From Flemingiibacterium sp045579105 (GTDB taxonomy: Bacteria > Bacillota > Clostridia > Oscillospirales > CAG-272), in contig JAZNLM010000134.1 in the NCBI GenBank assembly GCA_045579105.1, positions 1 through 6,954 on the forward strand: a stretch of DNA of 6,954 nt, read 5' to 3'. Under the pieces are notes generated by a model that made no database searches, was not told the DNA's origin, and saw nothing but the letters and a program-made list of their open reading frames with translations. Shown here piece after piece: positions 1 to 5,557 of this stretch. Each line of letters opens with the position of its first letter. Position 1 is the stretch's first letter. The position numbers and the translations under genes were made by a program.

Positions 1-25
1 CTTTGTTCTTCAAATGTTTATGAGG

Positions 26-973
26 TTAAAACTTATAGACGCTTTCAATCACATTGATAATAGAACGCCCATACGCTGCATCGGGAATTTCCGAGGGTTC
101 ACCCTGTATGTATTTACAAAATTCCTCGATTTCCAACACAAACTCATCTTCGTTGCATTCGGGTTTTATCGCCGTCCACTCGGCTTCACTCTCTCTCTTC
201 ATTTCAATCGAATCTGTGCCGTTCAAATGAAGCGCGCCGCCCGTAAAGTAATAATATATGTCATATACGACAGTACTATATCCAGAAAAAGTAATTGATG
301 CAGATACGCCATTGTCGAGGGAAGCAAGGATTTGCGCGTGCCCCTCCACATCTCGTTCGTTTGCATAATTTGCACAATTCGCACAGATGGTCGCGGAGCT
401 CGCGCCTGTTGTATAAAATAGTCTATCAAAAGCGTGCGCGCCGTAATTTATCACGATACCGCCGCCCGACATTTTCTTATTGGTAAACCAAGTAGGACGG
501 GTAGGCAGGAAATAATTGATGCTTCGCTGTTCGGTATACATACAAAGCCGTCCAAGCACACCGCTGTCAATGATTTTTTTCACCTCTCTATTTACGCCAA
601 AGAAGCGTTGCACGTGAGCGACGGCAAGCTTTTTCCCAGTTTTCTCTGCCGTAGCAATCATGGTATCACACTCTTCCACCGTATTTGCCATCGGTTTTTC
701 AACCAAAACGTGTACCCCTGCTTCCAAAAAGAATACGGAAGCCGATACATGCAAGCCGTGCGGCAGATTTAAAATAACAGCATCCACCTCCACCGCGGTT
801 GGAATATCCTTATAATTAAGAAAGTACGGTACACCAAGCCCTTCTGAGAGTTCCTTCACCCTCGCCTCATTCAAATCACACAACGCAACAAGTTCACATT
901 GCGGCAACTTAGATATAGCTCTTATATGCGCAGTCGCAATTGCGCCCGTTCCTACAATAGCAATTTTTATCAT
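26..973 (-). CDS. Gfo/Idh/MocA family NAD(P)-dependent oxidoreductase
   Basis: A 315-residue cytosolic oxidoreductase expected to oxidise or reduce a sugar, inositol or related polyol using NAD(P). Seen: an N-terminal Rossmann fold beginning IKIAIVGTGAIATAHI with the glycine-rich dinucleotide loop at residues 8-13, the family-typical VEKPMA at 91-96 (Lys93, usual catalytic/cofactor lysine), and the C-terminal-domain motif SGGGIVINYGAHAFD at 169-183 with His180. The usual Asp of the D-x-G-x-H motif is Asn176 here, a variant found in some subfamilies. Length is normal. The start at 973 is preferred over an in-frame ATG at 1003 because AGGA (984-981 on this strand) lies 7 nt upstream of it, and because the ATG at 1003 lies inside the putative operator. 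The gene is divergent from tetR and reads from two candidate promoters in the duplicated intergenic region, each followed by an operator-like site. The substrate is unknown. Confidence 0.9.
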   Translation of the reverse strand: MIKIAIVGTGAIATAHIRAISKLPQCELVALCDLNEARVKELSEGLGVPYFLNYKDIPTAVEVDAVILNLPHGLHVSASVFFLEAGVHVLVEKPMANTVEECDTMIATAEKTGKKLAVAHVQRFFGVNREVKKIIDSGVLGRLCMYTEQRSINYFLPTRPTWFTNKKMSGGGIVINYGAHAFDRLFYTTGASSATICANCANYANERDVEGHAQILASLDNGVSASITFSGYSTVVYDIYYYFTGGALHLNGTDSIEMKRESEAEWTAIKPECNEDEFVLEIEEFCKYIQGEPSEIPDAAYGRSIINVIESVYKF

Positions 974-980
974 CTGCATA

Positions 981-988
981 TCCTTTTT
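981..988 (-). promoter_or_regulatory. Ribosome binding site that fixes the oxidoreductase start
   Basis: On the minus strand AAAAAAGGA is followed by 7 nt and then ATG at 973. The nearer in-frame ATG (979) is only 1 nt from AGGA and the distal one (1003) has no ribosome site, so 973 is the best start. Confidence 0.75.
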
Positions 989-997
989 TACATTTTG

Positions 998-1009
998 AAC
1001 CATTTAGTT
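998..1009. promoter_or_regulatory. Putative TetR operator O1
   Basis: AACCATTTAGTT is an imperfect palindrome of the form AACYR-NN-YRGTT, a layout common among TetR-family operators. The match continues into ACTATTT, which is identical at O2. It lies at about +4 to +15 of the leftward promoter at 1019-1047, so binding would block early transcription of the oxidoreductase gene. Assigning it to the adjacent TetR protein is inference, based on repetition at three sites around the regulator gene. Confidence 0.6.
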
Positions 1010-1018
1010 ACTATTTAT

Positions 1019-1047
1019 ATCATACCACGCATTTTGACAAAAAGCAA
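1019..1047 (-). promoter_or_regulatory. Leftward sigma-A-type promoter P1L for the oxidoreductase
   Basis: On the minus strand, TTGCTT (1047-1042), a 17-nt spacer and TATGAT (1024-1019). The predicted start near 1012 gives a leader of about 39 nt to the ATG at 973, with O1 just downstream of the start. Confidence 0.6.
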
Positions 1048-1097
1048 TAGATTTTTTGAAAAAGAAAAATATTTTATTACGGAATTCCTTAAACCCC

Positions 1098-1127
1098 TTG
1101 ACAACGCTTCCAACGATATGCTAAAAT
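1098..1127 (+). promoter_or_regulatory. Rightward promoter P1R (distal tetR promoter)
   Basis: Consensus TTGACA (1098-1103), an 18-nt spacer and TAAAAT (1122-1127). The predicted start near 1134 falls at the first base of operator O2. A transcript from here would cross the leftward promoter P2L before reaching tetR. Confidence 0.55.
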
Positions 1128-1133
1128 AAAATT

Positions 1134-1145
1134 AACCGTTTAGTT
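1134..1145. promoter_or_regulatory. Putative TetR operator O2
   Basis: AACCGTTTAGTT has half-sites AACCG and AACTA (reading inward on each strand) around a TT centre, with ACTATTT following as at O1. It covers about +1 to +12 of the rightward promoter P1R and about +4 to +15 of the leftward promoter P2L, so one bound regulator could shut both. Confidence 0.6.
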
Positions 1146-1154
1146 ACTATTTGC

Positions 1155-1183
1155 ATTATAGCACATATTTCAGCAAATTGCAA
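1155..1183 (-). promoter_or_regulatory. Leftward sigma-A-type promoter P2L
   Basis: On the minus strand, TTGCAA (1183-1178), a 17-nt spacer and a perfect TATAAT (1160-1155). The predicted start is near 1148, with O2 immediately downstream, the same geometry as P1L/O1. Its -10 is better than that of P1L. It would give a longer oxidoreductase transcript with a leader of about 175 nt. Confidence 0.6.
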
Positions 1184-1271
1184 TAGATTTTTCAAAAAAA
1201 AGAAAAAATATTTTACCAAACAAAATATCCCCATCAGTTCCTTGAAAAAACAATATATTCCCCAAAAAGTC

Positions 1272-1300
1272 TTGACAAAGCTTCCAAGATATGTTAAAAT
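1272..1300 (+). promoter_or_regulatory. Rightward promoter P2R (proximal tetR promoter)
   Basis: Consensus TTGACA (1272-1277), a 17-nt spacer and TAAAAT (1295-1300). The predicted start near 1307 leaves about 24 nt to the chosen tetR ATG at 1331. Unlike P1R it is not followed by a clear operator, only by an A/T palindrome (AATTATAATT, 1301-1310). It could therefore supply basal regulator expression. Confidence 0.65.
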
Positions 1301-1320
1301 AATTATAATTACACAAATAT

Positions 1321-1325
1321 GGTGA
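1321..1325 (+). promoter_or_regulatory. Ribosome binding site for tetR
   Basis: GGTGA, part of the extended anti-16S complement, lies 5 nt before ATG 1331. The upstream in-frame ATG at 1319 has no ribosome site and overlaps this element, so 1331 is preferred. Confidence 0.5.
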
Positions 1326-1330
1326 AGCAC

Positions 1331-1951
1331 ATGGGATTAAAGCAAAGTGAAAAATCCGAGCTGACAAGAGAACGTATTTTAGCAGCTGCGGAAGAAGAAT
1401 TTTCCGAAAAAGGATTTTACGGTGCGCGAGTCGACTCAATTGCCGCTGCATCGGGCATGAATAAGCGTATGATTTACGCTCACTTTGACAGTAAAGAAAA
1501 TCTGTACACCAAGGTTCTGCTTCGTGTATACGAAAAGCTTGCCCAATGCGAAAGACAATTCATGGTCGATGACCTATCTCCCCTTGATGCCATCAAAAAT
1601 ATTATCGAGATTTCCTTTGAATACTTAAAAAATAATCCCAACTTTGTCCGCATGTTGATGTGGGAAAACTTGAATAAAGGTATGTCTATCCCTGAAGGTG
1701 AATTGGCAAGGCTAAAATCACCCAGCATGGAATACATAAAAAAACAACTTGTAAAAGGCAAGGAAATGGGGATTTTTAGAAGCGATGTTGACATATACCA
1801 TGTTTCCGTCTCACTAATGAATTTCTGTTTCTCGCACTTCTCCAACCAACACACGATGACTTCCGTTCTTGGTCGCGATATAACCAGCGAAGAAGAAGTC
1901 CGTTCTAGAGCGGAATTTATCACCGATATTATTACCAAGTACCTCATTTAA
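1331..1951 (+). CDS. TetR/AcrR family transcriptional regulator
   Basis: A 206-residue one-domain-plus-effector regulator. Seen: an N-terminal TetR helix-turn-helix at about residues 11-58 with the family signature (TRERILAAAEEEFSEKGF, then SIAAASGMNKRMIYAHFDSKENLY), the recognition helix around 43-52, and a helical C-terminal ligand/dimer domain containing FVRMLMWENLNKG (105-117), which recalls RutR/YcdC-like C-terminal domains. Length is typical. It would bind DNA as a dimer and release it on binding a small molecule, probably a substrate or intermediate of the neighbouring pathway (inference). It lies between a divergent oxidoreductase and a co-directional catabolic operon, and three copies of an AACYRnnYRGTT-type site flank it. 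This suggests autoregulation plus control of both sides. The start at 1331 is chosen over 1319 on the ribosome site. Confidence 0.92.
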   Translation: MGLKQSEKSELTRERILAAAEEEFSEKGFYGARVDSIAAASGMNKRMIYAHFDSKENLYTKVLLRVYEKLAQCERQFMVDDLSPLDAIKNIIEISFEYLKNNPNFVRMLMWENLNKGMSIPEGELARLKSPSMEYIKKQLVKGKEMGIFRSDVDIYHVSVSLMNFCFSHFSNQHTMTSVLGRDITSEEEVRSRAEFITDIITKYLI

Positions 1952-1966
1952 GGGGTACTTAATTTT
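1937..1966 (+). terminator. Probable intrinsic terminator overlapping the tetR stop
   Basis: AAGTACCTC (1937-1945) pairs with GGGGTACTT (1952-1960): nine pairs including one T-G wobble, with a 6-nt loop. It is followed by AATTTT. The stem includes the last tetR codons and the loop contains its TAA. The T-run is short, so termination may be partial. It would separate tetR from the amidohydrolase operon. Confidence 0.5.
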
Positions 1967-1971
1967 GAAAC

Positions 1972-2001
1972 TAAAAATAACAAAATAGTTACTTTTATAA
2001 T
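1972..2001 (+). promoter_or_regulatory. Candidate operon promoter (good -10, poor -35)
   Basis: TATAAT at 1996-2001 is a perfect -10, but no recognisable -35 lies 16-18 nt upstream. The nearest TTGAAA (1965-1970) is 25 nt away. The predicted start near 2008 would leave a leader of only about 12 nt, beginning at the ribosome site. The promoter may be weak, need an activator, or start elsewhere. Confidence 0.4.
1979..1990. promoter_or_regulatory. Putative TetR operator O3 before the amidohydrolase operon
   Basis: AACAAAATAGTT followed by ACTTTT matches the right half and flank of O1 and O2 (TAGTTACTWTT) and keeps the AAC...GTT ends, though the left half is weaker. It lies just upstream of a perfect TATAAT (1996-2001), where a bound protein would hinder RNA polymerase. 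Confidence 0.5.
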
Positions 2002-2019
2002 ATTGTAAGGTGGGCACAT

Positions 2020-3303
2020 ATGACAAAGTCAGAATTAAAAGCGAAAGTCTGTGAAATTATCGATGCTCGCGCCGATGATATTTACGCCATTGGCGAGAAA
2101 ATATTAAAAAAGCCTGAAATGGGTTATCGTGAATTTTACACGGCAAACCTTGTCGCTGAGGAATTTGAAAAGCTTGGAATTTTATATAAAACAGGGCTTG
2201 CAGTGACAGGCGTGAAAGGCAATCTTGCAGGCAGAAAATCCCTTGCGCGGGTTGCCGTTATCGGTGAGCTTGACGCAGTCATCTCCCCCACACACCCAGA
2301 AGCCGACCCCACGAACGGCGCGGCACACGCCTGCGGGCATAATATACAAATTGCGGTCATGCTGGGAGCGGCTATGGGATTGTCTAAAATCGCATCCTAT
2401 CTCGACGGCGACGTATGTTTTTTCGCAACACCTGCGGAAGAATATGTAGAAATTGGATTTCGGGAAAAATTACTTGAACGGGGCGACATCCAGTTTTTTG
2501 GCGGAAAGCAGGAATTGATTCGCCTTGGCGAATTCGACGACGTTGATATGGCGATGATGGTGCATGCGCAGGGTTCTACCCCCCATAGAGAAGCGTTTAT
2601 CGGCGGCAGCTCTTTGGGCTTTGTTGCCAAATCGATAGATTTTCTCGGCAAAGCCTCTCACGCGGGCGGTGCACCGCATGAAGGTATCAACGCACTCAAT
2701 GCAGCAATGTCTGCTATGATGTGTATCCATGCGCAACGGGAAACCTTCCGCGATGAAGATAAAATCCGCGTTCATCCCATTATTACCAACGGCGGTGAAT
2801 TGGTCAATATCGTTCCATCCATAGTTACCATGGAAACCTATGTCCGCGGAGCAAACTTCCCTGCAATACGCGACGCAGCAAACAAAGTTGACCGCGCAAT
2901 TGAAGGTGCGTCCTATGCCATCGGCGCAAAATGTAATATCAAAAATTACAAAGGGTATCTTCCCCTTGTACAATCTAATGAACTTTCACAACTTTTTGAA
3001 GATAACTTAAACGCATTGCCCTGCGAAGTAAAAATCCACCATGGGGTGGATATGGTCGGCTCGACGGATATCGGTGACCTCAGTCATCTTATCCCCGTAA
3101 TACAACCTACCATGGGCGGTTATACTGGAAATTTACATGCTTTGGAATTTGGAGTATTTGACAAAGAATTTGCCTATCTCGACGCATCAAAAACAATAGC
3201 CATGACCGTGATAGACCTTCTTTTCGATGAAGCAAAAGAAGCGTTGCACATCAAAAACAATTTTACCCCACTCATGACCAAAGAAGAATATCTCAACTTT
3301 TAA
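2020..3303 (+). CDS. M20 family (M20D-type) metal-dependent amidohydrolase
   Basis: A 427-residue cytosolic hydrolase of the M20D group (AbgB, indole-acetyl-amino-acid hydrolase and N-acyl-amino-acid amidohydrolase relatives), expected to cleave an amide bond with two divalent metal ions. Seen: GELDA (82-86); HACGH (103-107) supplying Cys105 and His107; PAEE (138-141) with the general-base and metal Glu140/Glu141; VHAQ with His182; the lid/dimer domain beginning KASHAGGAPHEGINALNA (211-228); NGGELVNIVPS (257-267); GSTDIGDLSH (347-356); and His373 in NLHALEF. All expected metal ligands are present, so it should be active. Start: AAGGTGG at 2007-2013, 6 nt before ATG. It is the first gene of a three-gene operon, with the next start 14 nt after its stop. 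The true substrate (N-acyl amino acid, aminoacylated acid or similar) cannot be told from sequence. Confidence 0.92.
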   Translation: MTKSELKAKVCEIIDARADDIYAIGEKILKKPEMGYREFYTANLVAEEFEKLGILYKTGLAVTGVKGNLAGRKSLARVAVIGELDAVISPTHPEADPTNGAAHACGHNIQIAVMLGAAMGLSKIASYLDGDVCFFATPAEEYVEIGFREKLLERGDIQFFGGKQELIRLGEFDDVDMAMMVHAQGSTPHREAFIGGSSLGFVAKSIDFLGKASHAGGAPHEGINALNAAMSAMMCIHAQRETFRDEDKIRVHPIITNGGELVNIVPSIVTMETYVRGANFPAIRDAANKVDRAIEGASYAIGAKCNIKNYKGYLPLVQSNELSQLFEDNLNALPCEVKIHHGVDMVGSTDIGDLSHLIPVIQPTMGGYTGNLHALEFGVFDKEFAYLDASKTIAMTVIDLLFDEAKEALHIKNNFTPLMTKEEYLNF

Positions 3304-3317
3304 AAAGGAGGCAAATT

Positions 3318-4337
3318 ATGTGGACGGAAGAAAAACTTAACACATTGTTGACAACCCCATCCAATAAACTTGTTGCCGATATCGCGAAAATAAAAGGCGA
3401 TATTATGGTGCTTGGCTCGGGCGGAAAAATGGGCCCCACTCTTTGCATACTCGCCAAAAACGCAATCAAACAAGCAGGTATCGACAAAAAAGTTATTGCA
3501 GTTTCAAGATTTAGCGACCAAGCTGCATTAGATTTACTGCACAAACATGAAATTGAAACCATCAGCGCAGATCTTTTAAATCAAGACAGCTTGAATGCTT
3601 TGCCTGAAGTGGAAAACGTGATTTTCATGGCTGGAAGAAAATTCGGCACGGATGGCGGCAGCGAATACTTAACTTGGGCAATGAACTCTACCTTGCCTGC
3701 CTTTGTAGCTTATAAATTTAGAAAATCCAACATCGTTGTATTCTCTTCGGGGAATATTTATCCTTTGGTGCCCCTTGCTTGCGGCGGGTGTACAGAAGAC
3801 GATAAGGTTGCGCCTAATGGCGAATATCCTATGAGCGTACTTGCCAGAGAGCGCGCCTTCGAATACGCTTCTAAGCAATACGGTACAAATGTGTTTATTT
3901 ACCGCCTCAATTTCGCGGTTGATCTTCGTTATGGCGTTCTTTTTGACTGTGCAAAGAAAATTCTTGACGGCGAGCCCATTTCCCTTTCCACCCCTGTATT
4001 CAACTTTATTTGGCAGGGGACGGCAAATGAAATTGCGATACGCGGTTTACTGCACGCCACTTCGCCTATGACCATTATGAACGTTACCGGCCCTGAAACT
4101 GTTTCCATCAAAAAAGTATCGGAGAAACTCGGGAAATACTTAAACAAGGAACCTATTTTTGAAGGGAAAGAAGGCGATACCGCATATCTGAACGACGCAT
4201 CGCGCGCTATGGAAATCTTCGGCTATCCCGACGTTTGCGCTGAAACTTTGATTAGATGGCAAGCGGAATATATTTTAGACGGCGGAAGAACTTTGAATAA
4301 GCCCACCCACTTTGAAGAAAGGAAAGGTAACTACTAA
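3318..4337 (+). CDS. Extended SDR / NAD-dependent epimerase-dehydratase-like protein
   Basis: A 339-residue Rossmann-fold protein of the NAD-dependent epimerase/dehydratase (extended SDR) type. Seen: a dinucleotide loop VLGSGGKMG at residues 31-39, an acidic SADL stretch (83-86) after the third strand, a strand-end motif FMAGRKFG (103-110), and the SDR active-site serine region VVFSSGNIYP (140-149). Tyr170 sits in GEYPMSVLARERAFEY. In a standard SDR the Tyr is followed by x-x-x-Lys; here the fourth position is Val174, so the canonical catalytic lysine is absent. The C-terminal half has the usual NVTGPETVSIKKVSEKLGKYL block (255-275). AAGGAGG at 3305-3311 lies 6 nt before ATG. Its stop overlaps the next start (TAATG), indicating translational coupling. 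It could be a dehydrogenase, epimerase or dehydratase on the hydrolase product, or a non-catalytic relative. Confidence 0.85.
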   Translation: MWTEEKLNTLLTTPSNKLVADIAKIKGDIMVLGSGGKMGPTLCILAKNAIKQAGIDKKVIAVSRFSDQAALDLLHKHEIETISADLLNQDSLNALPEVENVIFMAGRKFGTDGGSEYLTWAMNSTLPAFVAYKFRKSNIVVFSSGNIYPLVPLACGGCTEDDKVAPNGEYPMSVLARERAFEYASKQYGTNVFIYRLNFAVDLRYGVLFDCAKKILDGEPISLSTPVFNFIWQGTANEIAIRGLLHATSPMTIMNVTGPETVSIKKVSEKLGKYLNKEPIFEGKEGDTAYLNDASRAMEIFGYPDVCAETLIRWQAEYILDGGRTLNKPTHFEERKGNY

Positions 4338-5401
4338 TGACTAGACACGAAAAAGCCCTTCAAAAGCTTCACGAAGGTACAGTAATCCCCGCAAATCCCC
4401 TTGCCCTTGACGAGAATCGACAATTCGATGAAAAGCGTCAACGTGCGGTTGTTCGCTATTACCTCGATGCAGGCGTCGGCGGTCTTGCCGTGGCTGTGCA
4501 TACCACGCAGTTCGAAATCCGCGACCCTAAACATAATTTACTAGAAAAAGTCTTGAAAGTCGCCAAGGAAGAAGCAACAAAATTCGAAGAAAAAACAGGC
4601 GAAACCATCGTTATGGTAGCAGGCGCATGCGGACCGAAAGAACAAGCCGTTCAAGAAGCGGAACTCGCCAAAAGCCTCGGTTACGACGCTGTGCTTCTTT
4701 CTCCCGGCGGACTCAACCACCTTTCCGAAGACGAGATGGTAGAACGCACCAAAGCCGTTGCAACCGTGATACCCGTAATTGCTTTTTACCTGCAAACGGC
4801 AGTAGGCGGCAGAGTTTTCAGTTACAATTACTGGGAAAGAATTTGTGACATCAACAATGTAGTAGCCATCAAAGCCGCACCGTTCAATCGATATTATTCT
4901 CTCGACGTCGTACGCGCCGCAGCGTTTTCTAAACGCGCCGATGAAATTACACTCTATACAGGCAACGATGATAATATCGTCCTCGACCTGATTTCCAGCT
5001 ATAAGTTCACCGTAAACGGCAAGACTTACGAAAAGAGTTTTGTCGGTGGTCTGCTTGGGCATTGGTCGGTTTGGACGAAGAAAGCGGTAGAGCTGTTTGA
5101 AAAGTGTAAAGCGGTACGGGGAATGGATTCTATCCCATACGAAATGATGACTCTTGCAAACGAAGTTACCGACACAAACGCGGTATTTTTCGATACAGCA
5201 AACGGGTTCAAGGGCTGTATTGCAGGTCTGCACGAGGTATTGCGCCGCCAAGGTATTTTTAAGGGAACTTGGTGCTTAAACCCCGACGAAAAAATGTCTG
5301 AAGGTCAGCTTGAAGAAATCGATAGAATTTACAAAGCGTATCCCCATCTCAACGACGATGCTTTTGTCAAAGAAAATCTCAACAAATGGCTTGCTGATTA
5401 A
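4337..5401 (+). CDS. Dihydrodipicolinate synthase / N-acetylneuraminate lyase superfamily protein
   Basis: A 354-residue (beta/alpha)8 class I aldolase or lyase. Seen: the Schiff-base lysine in NNVVAIKAAPFNRY (Lys179), the catalytic tyrosine in AFYLQTAVGG (Tyr151), a Thr-Thr pair in AVHTTQFE (56-57, matching the TTGE motif), the strand motif GYDAVLLSPGGLN (115-127), GNDD (209-212) and a glycine-rich GGLLGHWSVW (237-246). The Arg that binds the substrate carboxylate in true DHDPS, five residues after the Tyr, is Val156 here, and the TTGE glycine is replaced. It is also some 50 residues longer than typical DHDPS, with an insertion near 222-235 and a C-terminal extension. It is therefore unlikely to be lysine-pathway DapA. 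More likely it is an aldolase, lyase or dehydratase on a keto or sugar-acid-like intermediate. ATG overlaps the upstream stop, with AAAGG 9 nt before it. Confidence 0.88.
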   Translation: MTRHEKALQKLHEGTVIPANPLALDENRQFDEKRQRAVVRYYLDAGVGGLAVAVHTTQFEIRDPKHNLLEKVLKVAKEEATKFEEKTGETIVMVAGACGPKEQAVQEAELAKSLGYDAVLLSPGGLNHLSEDEMVERTKAVATVIPVIAFYLQTAVGGRVFSYNYWERICDINNVVAIKAAPFNRYYSLDVVRAAAFSKRADEITLYTGNDDNIVLDLISSYKFTVNGKTYEKSFVGGLLGHWSVWTKKAVELFEKCKAVRGMDSIPYEMMTLANEVTDTNAVFFDTANGFKGCIAGLHEVLRRQGIFKGTWCLNPDEKMSEGQLEEIDRIYKAYPHLNDDAFVKENLNKWLAD

Positions 5402-5468
5402 AATTAAAAATCTATTTTAATTAGATACCCCCCATAAACATGCAATAATTTATCATATACGAGCATAA

Positions 5469-5522
5469 GACGACACCTTGACTTTTGCGAGCGCGCCTGC
5501 GGCGCGCGGTCAAGGTGTCGTC
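5469..5522. repeat. Large nested inverted repeat after the operon
   Basis: GACGACACCTTGAC (5469-5482) and GTCAAGGTGTCGTC (5509-5522) are perfect 14-bp inverted arms. Inside them is a second perfect stem, GCGCGCC (5491-5497) with GGCGCGC (5501-5507), around a TGC loop. It is far more G+C-rich than its surroundings. It may end the operon transcript, but the following TCGCCTTTACTTT is a poor U-tract. A dispersed palindromic repeat or structured RNA is also possible. Confidence 0.6.
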
Positions 5523-5557
5523 GCCTTTACTTTACCTGTTTGACAGACTTAAAGGCC

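Larger units (their letters stand above)
998..1133. repeat. Regulatory tandem repeat, copy 1
   Basis: This is the first of two diverged direct copies making up the divergent intergenic region. Shared blocks in order are AACCRTTTAGTTACTATTT, then GCAATAGATTTTT exactly 46 bp after the start of the first block in both copies, an AGAAAAATATTTTA-like block, and a TTGACA...GCTTCCAA...GATATG...TAAAATAA block. Copy 1 is about 136 bp long and contains one leftward and one rightward promoter. Confidence 0.75.
1134..1306. repeat. Regulatory tandem repeat, copy 2
   Basis: The second copy of the module carries the same four blocks in the same order. It is about 38 bp longer because of extra sequence between the A/T-rich block (1201-1215) and the TTGACA/TAAAAT block (1271-1302). 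The conserved parts are exactly those with apparent function (operator and both promoters), while the filler has diverged. This fits an old duplication kept by selection. Confidence 0.75.

Noticed and set aside
1..25. Start of another leftward gene downstream of the oxidoreductase
   Set aside because: The 25 bases contain no ribosome site or ATG on the minus strand and are too short to judge.
974..1003. Upstream in-frame ATG (1003) as start of the leftward oxidoreductase
   Set aside because: It adds ten residues before the conserved IKIAIVG strand, has no ribosome site and lies inside the putative operator. ATG 973 has AGGA at good spacing.
1301..1310. AATTATAATT palindrome as a fourth operator after P2R
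   Set aside because: It occupies the place where an operator follows P1R but lacks the TAGTTACT core. A pure A/T palindrome here is weak evidence.
1319..1330. ATG 1319 as tetR start
   Set aside because: No ribosome site precedes it and only about 12 nt separate it from the predicted transcript start. GGTGA fits ATG 1331.
1480..1947. A 155-codon minus-strand open frame
   Set aside because: It is antisense to the tetR gene and has no recognisable domain or translation signals.
2470..2973. A 167-codon minus-strand open frame
   Set aside because: It is a shadow of the amidohydrolase gene, whose metal-binding motifs are intact in the other frame.
4541..5251. A 236-codon open frame on the minus strand
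   Set aside because: It lies wholly antisense to the clearly real lyase-family gene, its translation is Cys/Phe-rich without domain signals, and no ribosome site or promoter is evident.
5402..5422. AATTAAAA/TTTTAATT inverted repeat as the operon terminator
   Set aside because: The 8-bp stem is pure A/T with no clean T-run after it. Such palindromes are expected by chance in this AT-rich DNA.
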